A stretch of 64,000 nt of DNA from Mesorhizobium atlanticum (GCF_003289965.1 NZ_QMBQ01000004.1:496001-560000); one strand, 5' to 3'; shown: positions 43,211 to 52,571, counted from the first letter of the stretch. Notes: generated from the sequence alone by a model not told the origin. Translations and numbers: made by a program.

Positions 43211-44488
43211 TCAGGCGCGATGCAGGTAATCCTCGATCGACCGCGCCTTCATCTCGATCGAGAAACCGGGCGCCTGGGGCGGCATATAGGCGGCATCGCG
43301 GATGACGCAGGGCTCAAGGAAATGCTCGTGCAAATGATCGACATATTCGATGACGCGCCCATCCTTACTGCCCGATACCGCGACATAGTCGATCATCGAC
43401 AGGTGCTGGACATATTCGCACAGACCAACGCCGCCGGCATGCGGCCAGACCGGCAGGCCGAACTTGGCGGCGATCAGAAGCACGGCCAGCACTTCGTTCA
43501 GTCCGCCCATGCGGCAGGAATCGATCTGCACGACGTCGATCGCGCCGCCGGCGATGAACTGCTTGAACATGATGCGGTTCTGGCACATCTCGCCGGTCGC
43601 GACCTTGATCGGCGCGACAGCCTTGCGGATCTTGGCATGGCCGGCGACGTCGTCGGGGCTGGTCGGTTCCTCGATGAAGAAGGGCTTGGCGAAGGCGAGG
43701 TCCTTCAGCCAGTCGATCGCCTGGTCGACCTCCCAGACCTGGTTGGCGTCGATCATCAGGTACCGGTCCGGACCGATCACCTCGCGGGCGATCCTGAGGC
43801 GGCGGATGTCGTCGGTGCGGTCGCGGCCGACCTTGAGCTTGATATGGTTGAAACCCTCGTCGACCGCTTCCTGACAAAGGCGCCGCAGCTTGTCGTCGGG
43901 ATAGCCCAGCCAGCCGGCCGAGGTGGTGTAGCAGGCATAGCCTTCACGCTCGAGCGTGGCGATGCGCCCGGCCTTGCCGGACTCGGCCTTTTTCAGAATT
44001 GCCAGCGCCTCGGCCGGCGTGATGGCGTCGGTGAGGTAGCGGAAGTCGACGATGCGCAGGATCTCTTCCGGGCTCATCTCGGCGACCAGACGCCAGACCG
44101 GCTTGCCGGCTTCCTTCGCCCAAAGATCCCAGACGGCATTGACAACCGCGCCGACCGCGAGATGCATAGCGCCCTTGTCGGGTCCGATCCAGCGCAACTG
44201 GCTGTCGCCGGTCACGTGATGCCAGAAGCGGCCGGGATCCTCTTTCACCCAGTCGAGGTCGAGCCCGACGACGAGATGGCGCAGCGCCTCGATCGCCGCG
44301 CAGCAGATCTCGTTGCCGCGGCCGATGGTGAAGGTCAGGCCGTGGCCTTTCAGCGACGGGACATCGGTGTCGAGGATGACATAGGCGGCCGAGTAATCCG
44401 GGTCGGGATTCATCGCGTCCGAGCCGTCCAGGCTTTGCGATGTCGGGAAGCGGAGGTCGAAGGTTCTGAGGTCCGTGATCTTGGTCAT
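43211..44488 (-). CDS. L-fuconate dehydratase
   Basis: Enolase-superfamily enzyme converting L-fuconate to 2-keto-3-deoxy-L-fuconate. The 425-residue protein closely follows the characterised FucD type. Catalytic K-x-K is Lys217/Lys219 (NHIKLKVGR), metal ligands are Asp247, Glu273 and Glu300 (MIDANQVW, FIEEPTSPDD, ATGEMCQNR), and the acid-base His is His350 in WPHAGGVGLCEYVQHLSM. Last gene of the L-fucose operon, 53 bases after the keto-deoxyfuconate dehydrogenase gene. Confidence 0.93.
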   Translation of the reverse strand: MTKITDLRTFDLRFPTSQSLDGSDAMNPDPDYSAAYVILDTDVPSLKGHGLTFTIGRGNEICCAAIEALRHLVVGLDLDWVKEDPGRFWHHVTGDSQLRWIGPDKGAMHLAVGAVVNAVWDLWAKEAGKPVWRLVAEMSPEEILRIVDFRYLTDAITPAEALAILKKAESGKAGRIATLEREGYACYTTSAGWLGYPDDKLRRLCQEAVDEGFNHIKLKVGRDRTDDIRRLRIAREVIGPDRYLMIDANQVWEVDQAIDWLKDLAFAKPFFIEEPTSPDDVAGHAKIRKAVAPIKVATGEMCQNRIMFKQFIAGGAIDVVQIDSCRMGGLNEVLAVLLIAAKFGLPVWPHAGGVGLCEYVQHLSMIDYVAVSGSKDGRVIEYVDHLHEHFLEPCVIRDAAYMPPQAPGFSIEMKARSIEDYLHRA

Positions 44489-44541
44489 TGCTGCCTCGTG
44501 ACTGAATTGCTGCCCGCGCTCAACTGCCTGCCGAAACCGCC

Positions 44542-45273
44542 TCAGATCGACCAGCCGCCGTCGATATTATAGGCCTGCCCGGTCGTATAGGTGGCGCCGG
44601 CCAGGTAGACGGCGAGGTCGGCGATCTCTTCCGGCGTGCCGATCCTGCCCATCGGCTGGCGGGCGATGAAGGCCGCGCGCGCAGCCTCATAGTCGCCTTG
44701 CGCCTGCATGCGGCCCTGAAGCGAGGGACTCTCCACCGTGCCCGGGCAGATGGCGTTGCAGCGTATGCCCTTGGCGACATAGTCGGCGGCGATCGATTTG
44801 GTCAGGCCGATAACGGCGGCCTTGGTGACGCCGTAAGCAAAGCGGTTCGGCACGCCCTTCGGGGCGCCGGCAACCGATGCCATGTTGATGATCGAACCGT
44901 CGCCGCGCTCCAGCATGCCGGGCAGCACGGCGCGGATGGTGCGGATCATGGCGCGCACATTGAGGTTGAAGGCGAAGTCGAGATCCCCGTCCTTCATCTC
45001 CAGGATCGAGCCGGCATGGACGAAGCCGGCGCAGTTGAACAGCACGTCGACGCGGCCGATCCCGGCGAAGGCGGCCTTCACCGCCTCGTCGTTCAGCACA
45101 TCGAGTTTTCTCGTCGCGATCCCGGGCGTGTTCGCAAGTTCAGCCAGGGCCGTCTCGTTGATGTCGGTGGCGTGGACGATGGCGCCCGCTTTCGCGAAGG
45201 CCAGCGCGCTTGCCCGTCCGATGCCTTGCGCGGCCGCCGTGACGACCACGACCTTGCCTGTGATGTCAGCCAT
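44542..45273 (-). CDS. 2-keto-3-deoxy-L-fuconate dehydrogenase (SDR family)
   Basis: 243-residue short-chain dehydrogenase expected to oxidise 2-keto-3-deoxy-L-fuconate to the 2,4-diketo acid. It strongly resembles the DHRS6/BDH2-like group that contains the known enzyme: VTAAAQGIGRASALAFAKAG, HATDINETALAELANTPGI, LFNCAGFVHAGSILE, NMASVAGAPKGVPNRFAYG and CNAICPGTVESPSLQGRM. Asp in ATDIN indicates NAD. Located between the MaoC-like gene and the fuconate dehydratase gene, as expected for consecutive pathway steps. Confidence 0.9.
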   Translation of the reverse strand: MADITGKVVVVTAAAQGIGRASALAFAKAGAIVHATDINETALAELANTPGIATRKLDVLNDEAVKAAFAGIGRVDVLFNCAGFVHAGSILEMKDGDLDFAFNLNVRAMIRTIRAVLPGMLERGDGSIINMASVAGAPKGVPNRFAYGVTKAAVIGLTKSIAADYVAKGIRCNAICPGTVESPSLQGRMQAQGDYEAARAAFIARQPMGRIGTPEEIADLAVYLAGATYTTGQAYNIDGGWSI

Positions 45274-45290
45274 TCTTCTGTCTCCGTCTT

Positions 45291-45737
45291 TCAGCCGGGC
45301 CGTCGCTCGACGATGTAGATGTGGTCCGCGGCCAGCACGACCTCGTCGCGCTGGTTCAAAACCTCGACGCGCTCGATGACGCGCCCGGCGTTTGGCCGTT
45401 TCGGGTCGTCTTCCTTGGCCGCGATGGTGGTGCGCGTGCGGATGGTGTCGCCGATGAAAACCGGCTTGATGAAACGCAGCCGGTCGTAGCCGTAGGAGAA
45501 GGCGACCGGATTGATGACGCTCGCCGTCAGGCCGACGCCGACCGAGAAGACCAGCGTGCCATGTGCGATGCGCGCGCCGAAGGGCGTGGTCTTCATGAAC
45601 TCGGCGTCCATGTGGTGCGGGAAGAAATCGCCGGTGTGGCCGGCATGGACGACGAAATCGGTCTCGGTGATGGTGCGGCCGCTGGTGAGGCGCGACGAGC
45701 CAATCTCGTAATCCTCGAAATAGGTGGTCTGTTCCAT
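45291..45737 (-). CDS. MaoC-family hot-dog protein with intact catalytic Asp/His
   Basis: 148-residue single hot-dog domain of the MaoC/(R)-hydratase type. The catalytic pair is Asp37 and His42 in [11 protein letters not shown], followed by the usual [20 protein letters not shown]. Family members hydrate or dehydrate enoyl-CoA esters. The pathway around it does not use CoA, so its role is unclear. It shares the block [20 protein letters not shown] with the MaoC-like protein at 61592-62143, showing the two are paralogues specific to this type of cluster. Confidence 0.85.
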   Translation of the reverse strand: MEQTTYFEDYEIGSSRLTSGRTITETDFVVHAGHTGDFFPHHMDAEFMKTTPFGARIAHGTLVFSVGVGLTASVINPVAFSYGYDRLRFIKPVFIGDTIRTRTTIAAKEDDPKRPNAGRVIERVEVLNQRDEVVLAADHIYIVERRPG

Positions 45738-45745
45738 GTCCGGCC

Positions 45746-46819
45746 TTAGGGCTTCGCGGCCAGCGGCGTCGCCGGCGCGGCGCTCGATCTATAGGCGGCC
45801 TCGACCAGCGCCATGGTGTGCCAGGCATCCTCGACGGAGCTGACGAGTTCCGCATCCTCGCCGGACGCGAAGCGCTGGACATTGGCCATGCGGCCAACAA
45901 AGGCATCGGGGAACCATTCGCCGGCAAGCGGCACGGTGACCCAATCCGAGCCGCCCTTGGGATGGATTTCCAGAATGTCCGGTTCGCCGCGCGGATAGTC
46001 GAGGTTGAGGCCGAGCTTGACATAGGCCGCGCCCTCCGTGCCGCAGATGCGAAACTCGCAGGCCTGGTAGCGGCGGCCGAATTTGTGGTCGTGGTTGATC
46101 GACAGCCCGCAGCGCACCGTATCGCCATAGTCGAGGATGGCGCTGGTGCGGGTCTGCGCGACCTTGTGGTTGGGATGGCCGAGCGTCTTGGCGTGCACGC
46201 CCAGCGGATCGCCGAGAAGTTGGCGGATCAGGTCGAGATAATGGATCGAATGCATGGCGATCTCGACGCGCGGCGCCTTGAGCAGGAATTCCCAGAGCTG
46301 CCAGGGCGTGTCGAGCGCCAGAAGCGCGTCGAAATCGACCACCTCGCCCAGCCAGCCCTTGGCGATGGCGTCCTTCAGCGCCAGCATCATCGGCGCGAAG
46401 CGGAGCTGGAAATTGACCGCGGCCTTGAGCTTTTTGGCGCGGCAGATTTCGAGGATTTCCGTCGCCTCGCCCAGATAATTACCCATCGGCTTCTGGATCA
46501 GCGCCACGGCGCCGTCGGGCAGCGCCTTCAGCACCTCGGCATGCCGGCCCGGCGGCGTGGCGAGATCGAAGATCGCGTCCTTCACCGCCGCTGCCTCCTC
46601 GACCGAACGGAACGCCGTCACGCCCCATGTCTCGGCAAGCTTCCGCGCCTTGGCCTGATCCGGATCGTAGAGGCCGGAAATCGGGAAGCCGCCCTTGCGG
46701 TAGGCGGGAAAATGCGCGTCGCCCACGATCGAGCCGGCGCCGAAGGTGACAATCGGGCGCGGCTTCGACGGCTTCAGCCAGGACTGCGACAGCGATGCCG
46801 GGTCGAAGGCATCAGTCAT
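45746..46819 (-). CDS. Gfo/Idh/MocA-family oxidoreductase, candidate L-fucose 1-dehydrogenase
   Basis: 357-residue NAD(P)-dependent sugar oxidoreductase. The Rossmann motif is unusual, [17 protein letters not shown] near residue 27. The catalytic Lys is in IQKPMGNYL, where the family usually has EKP, and the second catalytic segment [17 protein letters not shown] is intact. No other dehydrogenase in the operon can start the pathway, so oxidation of L-fucose to its lactone is the likely role, by inference. It overlaps the mutarotase gene by 8 bases and precedes the MaoC gene by 8. Confidence 0.83.
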   Translation of the reverse strand: MTDAFDPASLSQSWLKPSKPRPIVTFGAGSIVGDAHFPAYRKGGFPISGLYDPDQAKARKLAETWGVTAFRSVEEAAAVKDAIFDLATPPGRHAEVLKALPDGAVALIQKPMGNYLGEATEILEICRAKKLKAAVNFQLRFAPMMLALKDAIAKGWLGEVVDFDALLALDTPWQLWEFLLKAPRVEIAMHSIHYLDLIRQLLGDPLGVHAKTLGHPNHKVAQTRTSAILDYGDTVRCGLSINHDHKFGRRYQACEFRICGTEGAAYVKLGLNLDYPRGEPDILEIHPKGGSDWVTVPLAGEWFPDAFVGRMANVQRFASGEDAELVSSVEDAWHTMALVEAAYRSSAAPATPLAAKP

Positions 46820-47141
46820 GATGAAAGACCTCGTCCATCGACGCCCACCATTCGCCTTCCTTGCGGGTTTCCAGCGGCTCCTGGCAGGGCATGCAGACCG
46901 ACCACCACTCCTGGGTCTTGGGATCAGCCGCCATCTTGGCCATGTCGGCGGCGTAGTCGGTGCCGTGATATTCGAAATAGGAGAACAGCAGGTTTTCCGG
47001 CCGCTTCAGGTAGATCGAGTAGTTCTTGATGTTGCAGGCCGAGATCATGGTCAGCACATCCGGCCAGACGGCGGCGTGAAGGCGGACATATTCCTCGACC
47101 TTCTCGGGTTTCAATCCAAGCACCATGCCCATGCGCTGCAT
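46812..47141 (-). CDS. L-rhamnose/L-fucose mutarotase (RhaM family)
   Basis: 109-residue dimeric mutarotase that interconverts sugar anomers. It keeps Tyr18, His22 and Tyr41 (EEYVRLHAAVWPDVL, NIKNYSIYL) in the positions used by RhaM, as well as ENLLFSYFEYHG and the WW near the C-terminus. In an L-fucose operon it probably delivers the anomer used by the dehydrogenase. It overlaps the Gfo/Idh/MocA gene by 8 bases. Confidence 0.9.
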   Translation of the reverse strand: MQRMGMVLGLKPEKVEEYVRLHAAVWPDVLTMISACNIKNYSIYLKRPENLLFSYFEYHGTDYAADMAKMAADPKTQEWWSVCMPCQEPLETRKEGEWWASMDEVFHHD

Positions 47142-47151
47142 ACCCGCCTCC

Positions 47152-48264
47152 CTATTTCACGATCGCCGTGGTGAATTCGGCGATGCTTCTTGCCTTGACC
47201 GCGTCCCAGTCCCAGTCGATGCCGATGCCCGGCTCGCTGGGCGCCAGCCCATGGCCATCCTCGATGCGCATCTTGGCGCCCGTCAACTCATCGAGCTGCG
47301 GAATATACTCGACATATTTGCCGTTCTGGATGGCGCAGACCAGGCTGACATGCAACTCCATCAGGAAATGCGGGCAGACCGGCATGTCGAAGGCCTCCGC
47401 CGCATGGGCGACTTTCAGCCAGGGCGTGATGCCGCCGATGCGGCCGACATCGACCTGGATGATGTTGGCGCCGCCCTTCTGCATATATTCGCGAAAGTGC
47501 CGGATCGAATAGAGCGACTCGCCGACGGCGATCGGCGTCGCCGTCGAATTCGACAGCCGCACATGGCCGTCTATGTCGTCGGCCGGCAGCGGCTCCTCGA
47601 TCCAGGCGAGATCGAGCTCGCGCAGCCGCTCGGCCCGTCGGATCGCTTCGTCGACGGAAAAACCCTGGTTGCAGTCGGTCATGATCTCGTAGCCATCGCC
47701 GACCGCCTTGCGCACCGCCGACAGCCGCGAAAAATCCTCGGAACCGTGCGGCTTGCCGATCTTGACCTTCGAGCCGGTAAAGCCCTTGGCCTTCGCTTGC
47801 AGCGCATCGTCGACCAGAGCCTGCGTCTCGATATGCAGCCAGCCGCCTTCGGTGGTGTAGAGCGGGCAGCGGTCCTTGGCGCCGCCGGCAAGCTTCCAGA
47901 GCGGCAGGTTCTGTTTTCTCGCCCGCAGGTCCCAAAGCGCGGTGTCGATCGCGGCCAGCGCGATCGCGGTGATGGCGCCGATGGTGGTGGCGTGGGTGGC
48001 GAATTCGAGCTCGTGCCAGATCGCCTCGATCTGGTCGGCGTCGCGGCCGATCAGGCGCGGCGCGAGATGGTCGGCCAGAAGCCGCATCACCGATGAGCCG
48101 CCGGTGCCGATCGTGTAGCTGTAGCCGGTGCCTGTCGCGCCGTCGGCATCGGTGATGGTGACGATCGGCGTTTCCTGGCTGACGAAGCTCTGGATGGCGT
48201 CCGTGCGCTTCACCTTCGGCACGAGGTCGACCATGCGCAGTTCGATTTTCTCGATTTTCGCCAT
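47152..48264 (-). CDS. Second enolase-superfamily acid-sugar dehydratase (mandelate racemase/muconate lactonizing type)
   Basis: 370-residue enzyme distinct from the fuconate dehydratase. K-x-K is Lys166/Lys168 (SKVKIGKPHG), metal ligands are Asp197, Glu223 and Glu249 (MTDCNQGF, WIEEPL, VGESLYS), and the His is His299 (CPHFLMELH). It may dehydrate or epimerise a related aldonate such as L-galactonate or D-arabinonate, whose parent sugars share stereochemistry with L-fucose. Substrate is not readable. It is encoded 1 base after the importer ATPase gene and 10 before the mutarotase gene. Confidence 0.87.
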   Translation of the reverse strand: MAKIEKIELRMVDLVPKVKRTDAIQSFVSQETPIVTITDADGATGTGYSYTIGTGGSSVMRLLADHLAPRLIGRDADQIEAIWHELEFATHATTIGAITAIALAAIDTALWDLRARKQNLPLWKLAGGAKDRCPLYTTEGGWLHIETQALVDDALQAKAKGFTGSKVKIGKPHGSEDFSRLSAVRKAVGDGYEIMTDCNQGFSVDEAIRRAERLRELDLAWIEEPLPADDIDGHVRLSNSTATPIAVGESLYSIRHFREYMQKGGANIIQVDVGRIGGITPWLKVAHAAEAFDMPVCPHFLMELHVSLVCAIQNGKYVEYIPQLDELTGAKMRIEDGHGLAPSEPGIGIDWDWDAVKARSIAEFTTAIVK

Positions 48265-48265
48265 G

Positions 48266-49363
48266 TCAGTTCCTCAGCGACTTGCCGGTTTCGGCGGAAA
48301 ACAGATGCGCGCGGCTCAGATCGAAGCTCATGCCGATCCGGTCGCCGGCTTTCAGCGGCTTGGGATTGAGCATGCGCGAGACCCAGTCGGCGCCGTTGAA
48401 CTCGGCGAAGACCAGCGTTTCATTGCCGAGCGGTTCGGTGATGCTGACCGGCAAATCGACGCGGTGGACTTCGGTCTCGCCGCCGGAGCTCAGGCCGTGG
48501 CCGGTGGGATAGAAGTCGTCGGGGCGGATGCCGAACACGACCTTGTCGCCGGCCGCTGTCTTAGACTTGAACTGGCCGGGCAGCGGCAGGCTGTCGCCGC
48601 GGCTGAAAACCAGTCTGCCGTCGCTGACGGTCGCCTCGTGCAAATTCATCGGCGGCGAGCCGATGAAGCCGGCGACGAAGCGGGTGGCGGGACGGCTGAA
48701 CACCTCGTCCGGCGTGCCGACCTGCTCGATGTAACCGGAGCGCATGATGACGATGCGGTCGGCGAGCGTCATCGCCTCGACCTGGTCGTGGGTGACGTAG
48801 ATGACCGTCGACTTCACCTTGGCATGCAGCTTCTTGATCTCGGTACGCATCTGCGTGCGCAGCTTGGCGTCGAGGTTCGACAGCGGCTCGTCGAACAGAA
48901 ACACGTCCGGATCGCGCACGATGGCGCGGCCCATGGCGACGCGCTGGCGCTGGCCGCCGGAAAGCTGCGAGGGGCGGCGCTCAAGCAATTCGTCGAGGCC
49001 GAGGATGGCGGAGGCTTCGGCGACCCGCCGGTCCATGTCGTCCTTAGCGGCGCCCGCGATCTTCAGCGAGAAGCCGAGATTCTCGCGCACCGTCATATGC
49101 GGATAGAGCGCGTAGGACTGGAACACCATCGAGATGTTGCGCGAGCGCGGCGGCAGGTCGTTGACCACGCGGCCGCCGATGTCGATGTTGCCGCCGCTGA
49201 TATCCTCGAGGCCGGCGATCATGCGCAACGTCGTCGACTTGCCGCAGCCTGACGGGCCGACCAGCGCGATGAATTCGCGGTCGGCGATGTCGAGATCGAT
49301 GCCGTGCACGATCTCCATATTGCCGTAGCGCTTGGTGAGCTTTTTCAGCGAAACCGTTGCCAT
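48266..49363 (-). CDS. CUT1-type sugar ABC transporter ATP-binding protein (UgpC/MalK family), L-fucose operon
   Basis: 365-residue ATPase with Walker A GPSGCGKST at residues 36-44, LSGGQRQR, LFDEPLSNLDAKLR and YVTHDQVEAMTLADR, plus a C-terminal regulatory domain (GIRPDDFYPTGHG). ATG at 49363 gives the usual MATVSLKKLTKRYG N-terminus. It is separated by 5 bases from the MalG-type gene and by 1 from the second dehydratase gene, so transporter and catabolic genes are tightly linked. Confidence 0.93.
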   Translation of the reverse strand: MATVSLKKLTKRYGNMEIVHGIDLDIADREFIALVGPSGCGKSTTLRMIAGLEDISGGNIDIGGRVVNDLPPRSRNISMVFQSYALYPHMTVRENLGFSLKIAGAAKDDMDRRVAEASAILGLDELLERRPSQLSGGQRQRVAMGRAIVRDPDVFLFDEPLSNLDAKLRTQMRTEIKKLHAKVKSTVIYVTHDQVEAMTLADRIVIMRSGYIEQVGTPDEVFSRPATRFVAGFIGSPPMNLHEATVSDGRLVFSRGDSLPLPGQFKSKTAAGDKVVFGIRPDDFYPTGHGLSSGGETEVHRVDLPVSITEPLGNETLVFAEFNGADWVSRMLNPKPLKAGDRIGMSFDLSRAHLFSAETGKSLRN

Positions 49364-49368
49364 GCAGT

Positions 49369-50235
49369 TCAACCTTTCACCGCGCCGGAGGTGAGGCCGC
49401 CGACGAGGTGTTTCTGGACGATGTAGGTGAGGGTCAGCGCCGGAATGATCATCACCACGGCCAGCGCGCACATGCCGCGCCAGTCGATGGTGAACTCGGC
49501 CGTGTAGTCGAGCAGCCCGACGGGCAGCGTCTTGGAGTTGACGGAACGGGTCAGCTGCGAGGCGAGCGCGAACTCGTTCCAGCAGGTGAGGAAGGCGAAG
49601 ATCGCGGCCGAGGCGATGCCGGGACGCGCCAGCGGGAATTCGACCTGCCAGAAGGCCTGCCAGCGCGTGCAGCCGTCGATCTGCGCGGCCTCGGCGAGGT
49701 CCTTCGGCACCTGGCGGAAAAAGCCGTCGATCAGCCAGATGGTGAAGGGAATGTTCAGTGCCACATAGGCGAGGATCATGCCGAAATGCGTGTCGATGAT
49801 GCCGAGCCGCGCATAGACGAAGAAGAGCGGCAGCGACATGGCAATGCCTGGCACGGTGCGGGTCAGCATCAGGCCGAGGAACATGCCCGACTTGCCGCGA
49901 AACCTGTAGCGCGCGAAGGCATAGCCGCCGGCCATGCCGATGGCGACCGCGATCACCGTCGAGGAAACCGAGATGATCAGCGAGTTGCGGAAATAGTCGA
50001 GCACCGGGATGCCGCCTTTGCCGATGCCGCTGAACATGGCGACATAAGCGTCGAAGGACAGTTGCTGCGGGATCCAGACCGGCGGCTTGGCCATGATCTC
50101 GACCGTGGGCCTGAGCGACGACAGCACGATCCAGATGCCGGGCAGGCAGATGACAAGCATGGCGAGGAAGAGGCCGACGCGATGCGCGACGATCAGCGTG
50201 CGGCGCGTCAGGCGGGCGGATGCGTTCTCATCCAT
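49369..50235 (-). CDS. CUT1-type sugar ABC transporter permease, MalG type, L-fucose operon
   Basis: 288-residue inner-membrane permease. The first helix is VGLFLAMLVICLPGIWIVLS, and the EAA coupling loop is AEAAQIDGCTRWQAFWQVEFPLARPG. It ends GLTSGAVKG, like the MalG-type protein of the other CUT1 operon. ATG at 50235 lies 2 bases from the MalF-type stop, so the pair is likely translationally coupled. Confidence 0.91.
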   Translation of the reverse strand: MDENASARLTRRTLIVAHRVGLFLAMLVICLPGIWIVLSSLRPTVEIMAKPPVWIPQQLSFDAYVAMFSGIGKGGIPVLDYFRNSLIISVSSTVIAVAIGMAGGYAFARYRFRGKSGMFLGLMLTRTVPGIAMSLPLFFVYARLGIIDTHFGMILAYVALNIPFTIWLIDGFFRQVPKDLAEAAQIDGCTRWQAFWQVEFPLARPGIASAAIFAFLTCWNEFALASQLTRSVNSKTLPVGLLDYTAEFTIDWRGMCALAVVMIIPALTLTYIVQKHLVGGLTSGAVKG

Positions 50236-50237
50236 TC

Positions 50238-51134
50238 TCACCACTCCGCGCCGATCTGCGCGCGCGCCGCGGCGAGCTTGTTGTAGAAATAGACCGTGAA
50301 GGCGATCGACAGCAGGATCGAGAAATAGGCCATGGCGTTGGCGAGACCCATGCGGGCATCGCTGTAAGCGGTGCGCCCGACCAGCGTCCACAACAGCTCG
50401 GTGCGGCCGGCCGGGCCGCCATCGGTCATGATCTTGACGATGTCATAGGCGCGCGCGACGTCGAGCGAGCGGATCGTCATGGCGATATAGGCGAAGGGCA
50501 TGACGAAGGGCCAGGTCACATAGCGGAAGGTCTGCCAGGGCGTGCAGCCGTCGACGCGCGCCGCCTCGATCGGCTCCTTGGGCATGGCGAGCAGACCGGC
50601 CAGGATCAGGATGGCGAAGATCGAGGTCGACGACCAGACTTCCGCGATGGTGATGGCGGTGAAGGCGAGGTGGCTTTCGATCAGCCACGGGATGGCGTCC
50701 TGGGTAACGCCCAGCGACTGAAGGGCGTTGTTCACCAGGCCGATATTGTCGTTGAACATGAATTTGAACTGGAAGCCGACCAGGATCGGCGAGAACATCA
50801 TCGGGAACATCATCAGTGTGCGCAGGATGCGCTGGCCGCTCGTTGCCTTCTCGACCAGCATGGCCAGGCCGAGGCCGAGCAGCATTTCTAGGTTGAGCGC
50901 GACGGTGAGCAACAGAACGGTGCGACCGAAGGCCCACCAGAAGTCCGGATTGCTCAGGATCGACATGTAGTTCCGGAAGCCGATCAGCACGAAGAAAGTC
51001 TCGGGCCGGGTCAAGCGGAAGGGCGTGAAGCTGGAGTAGAGCGAGAGCAGCAGCGGTACGAGCACCACCGCCGCCAGCACGACGAGGGCCGGCAGCAGCA
51101 GGAGAATCGGCGCGGATGGCTTGAAGCCCTTCAT
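50238..51134 (-). CDS. CUT1-type sugar ABC transporter permease, MalF type, L-fucose operon
   Basis: 298-residue inner-membrane permease with six helices; EAA loop IEAARVDGCTPWQTFRYVTWPFVMP. The start at 51134 (MKGFKPSAPILLLLPALV) was preferred to an upstream ATG, because the upstream stretch would be translated from stem-loop sequence. It follows the binding-protein gene after a 120-base gap with two hairpins. Confidence 0.9.
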   Translation of the reverse strand: MKGFKPSAPILLLLPALVVLAAVVLVPLLLSLYSSFTPFRLTRPETFFVLIGFRNYMSILSNPDFWWAFGRTVLLLTVALNLEMLLGLGLAMLVEKATSGQRILRTLMMFPMMFSPILVGFQFKFMFNDNIGLVNNALQSLGVTQDAIPWLIESHLAFTAITIAEVWSSTSIFAILILAGLLAMPKEPIEAARVDGCTPWQTFRYVTWPFVMPFAYIAMTIRSLDVARAYDIVKIMTDGGPAGRTELLWTLVGRTAYSDARMGLANAMAYFSILLSIAFTVYFYNKLAAARAQIGAEW

Positions 51135-51166
51135 CGGGACCCTGTCAGCGAGGTGAAGTGATCCAG

Positions 51167-51237
51167 CCCCGGTCGCAACCGGGGATGGCATATTCCGCGG
51201 GGCTACGCGGCCGCCTCCCCGGTTGACAGGGAGGCGG
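51167..51237 (-). promoter_or_regulatory. Two stem-loops between binding-protein and permease genes of the L-fucose importer
   Basis: First hairpin CCGCCTCCC/GGGAGGCGG (51211-51237, nine pairs), second CCCCGGT/ACCGGGG around CGCA (51167-51184, seven pairs). Both lie within the 120-base gap after the binding-protein stop. Neither ends in a T-run. Likely retroregulators that protect the binding-protein message or reduce read-through into the permease genes. Confidence 0.75.
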
Positions 51238-51254
51238 TTGCGGGGCGGGGCAGC

Positions 51255-52571
51255 CTAGAGCTTGCCCGCGTCCTGGAGGATCTGCGTTGCCTTCGCGGCA
51301 GCGTCGTCGAGCGCCTGCTTCGACGTCTTGTCGCCGAGGATGGCGGCCTGCAGCTCGGGATAGACGGCGTTGGAGATCTCGATCCATTCCGGCGTCTGCG
51401 GCACCGGGAAGGCGTTCTTCGCGGCTTCCTGGAAGGCCTGCAGCACTTCTGTCTTGTACGGATCGGACTTGGCCTGCTCGAGATCCCATTCCCAAACCTT
51501 GGTGCGGGTGGGCAGCGGGCCGGCCGCGGCTTCCAGCTTCTGGCTGTCCTCATTGGTCAGCCACCAGACCAGCGAAGCGGCGGCTTCCTTGTTGGCGCAG
51601 TTCTCGGTCACCGAGAAGCCGTGCGCGCCGGACCAGCCGGAACGCTTGCCGGACGAGCCCTTGGGCTGGACCTTGACGCCTACATTGCCGGCAACCTTGG
51701 ACGACTTGGGGTCATTGAAGAAGCCGGCCCAGCCCGGCCAGTCGAGGTTGATCGCCACGGTGCCCGAGGCGAAGCCCTGTCCGAGGTCGTCCCACAGATA
51801 GTTGGTGGTGCCGGCCGGCACGGCCTTGGCCTTGTAGAGCTTAACGAACCAGTCGAGCGCCTTGACGCCGGCCTCGGAGTTGAACGCCGGCTTGCCGTCC
51901 TTGTCGAGATATTCGCCGCCATCGGCGATCACCATCTCGTAGAAGCGGCCGTTGATCGCCTCTTCCTTGCCGGCATATTGCGTGCCGTAGAAGTCAGGCG
52001 GGCTGGCGAAGAATTCGGCCTGCTGCGCCATCTCGTCGAACGTGTCCGGCGGTGCGAGTTCCTCGCCGTATTTGTCCTTGTAGGCCTTCTTCTTAGCTTC
52101 GTCCTTGTAGAGGCTCTTCTGGTAGTAGAGCGCCGAGACGTCGAACTGGGCGCGCGGCAGCATCACCAGCTTGCCGTCCAGCGTTCCGGCGGCGATGTTG
52201 GCCGGCACGAAGGCGTCGATCTCCTCCTTCGGCAGCAGCTTGGCGAGATCGGTGTAGATGCCCGGATATTGCGGCGCGAACGAGGTGTGGTTGGAGCCGA
52301 CGCACCAGGTGATCGAGTTGGAGGCGATGTCCGACTTGATCTCCTTGTCGAGGTCGAAGTGGTTCTTCTTCGACAGGATGTTGACCTTGGCGCCGGTCAA
52401 CTTCTCCCATTCAGGAATGCGCTCGTAGAGCTTCTCATATTGCTGGCCGCCGATCAGCTTGGCGTCGATCGTCACACCCGGAAATTTGCCGGGCAGATCG
52501 GCTGAAAACGCCGTGCCGCTCAGCAGCAAACCGGCCAGGCCGGCGGAAATGCCTAGAAGCAGTCTCGTCAT
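51255..52571 (-). CDS. CUT1-type sugar ABC transporter substrate-binding protein, probable L-fucose receptor
   Basis: 438-residue periplasmic receptor with signal peptide (cleavage after AFSA, about residue 24). The mature protein shows the SBP_bac_1 layout: QQYEKLYERIPEWEKLTGAKV, WCVGSNHTSFAPQYPGIYTDL, LPRAQFDVSALYYQKSLYKD and INLDWPGWAGFF, rich in Trp and Tyr for sugar stacking. First gene of the ten-gene L-fucose operon and divergent from an IclR regulator. Ligand assignment rests on the operon's enzymes. Confidence 0.88.
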   Translation of the reverse strand: MTRLLLGISAGLAGLLLSGTAFSADLPGKFPGVTIDAKLIGGQQYEKLYERIPEWEKLTGAKVNILSKKNHFDLDKEIKSDIASNSITWCVGSNHTSFAPQYPGIYTDLAKLLPKEEIDAFVPANIAAGTLDGKLVMLPRAQFDVSALYYQKSLYKDEAKKKAYKDKYGEELAPPDTFDEMAQQAEFFASPPDFYGTQYAGKEEAINGRFYEMVIADGGEYLDKDGKPAFNSEAGVKALDWFVKLYKAKAVPAGTTNYLWDDLGQGFASGTVAINLDWPGWAGFFNDPKSSKVAGNVGVKVQPKGSSGKRSGWSGAHGFSVTENCANKEAAASLVWWLTNEDSQKLEAAAGPLPTRTKVWEWDLEQAKSDPYKTEVLQAFQEAAKNAFPVPQTPEWIEISNAVYPELQAAILGDKTSKQALDDAAAKATQILQDAGKL

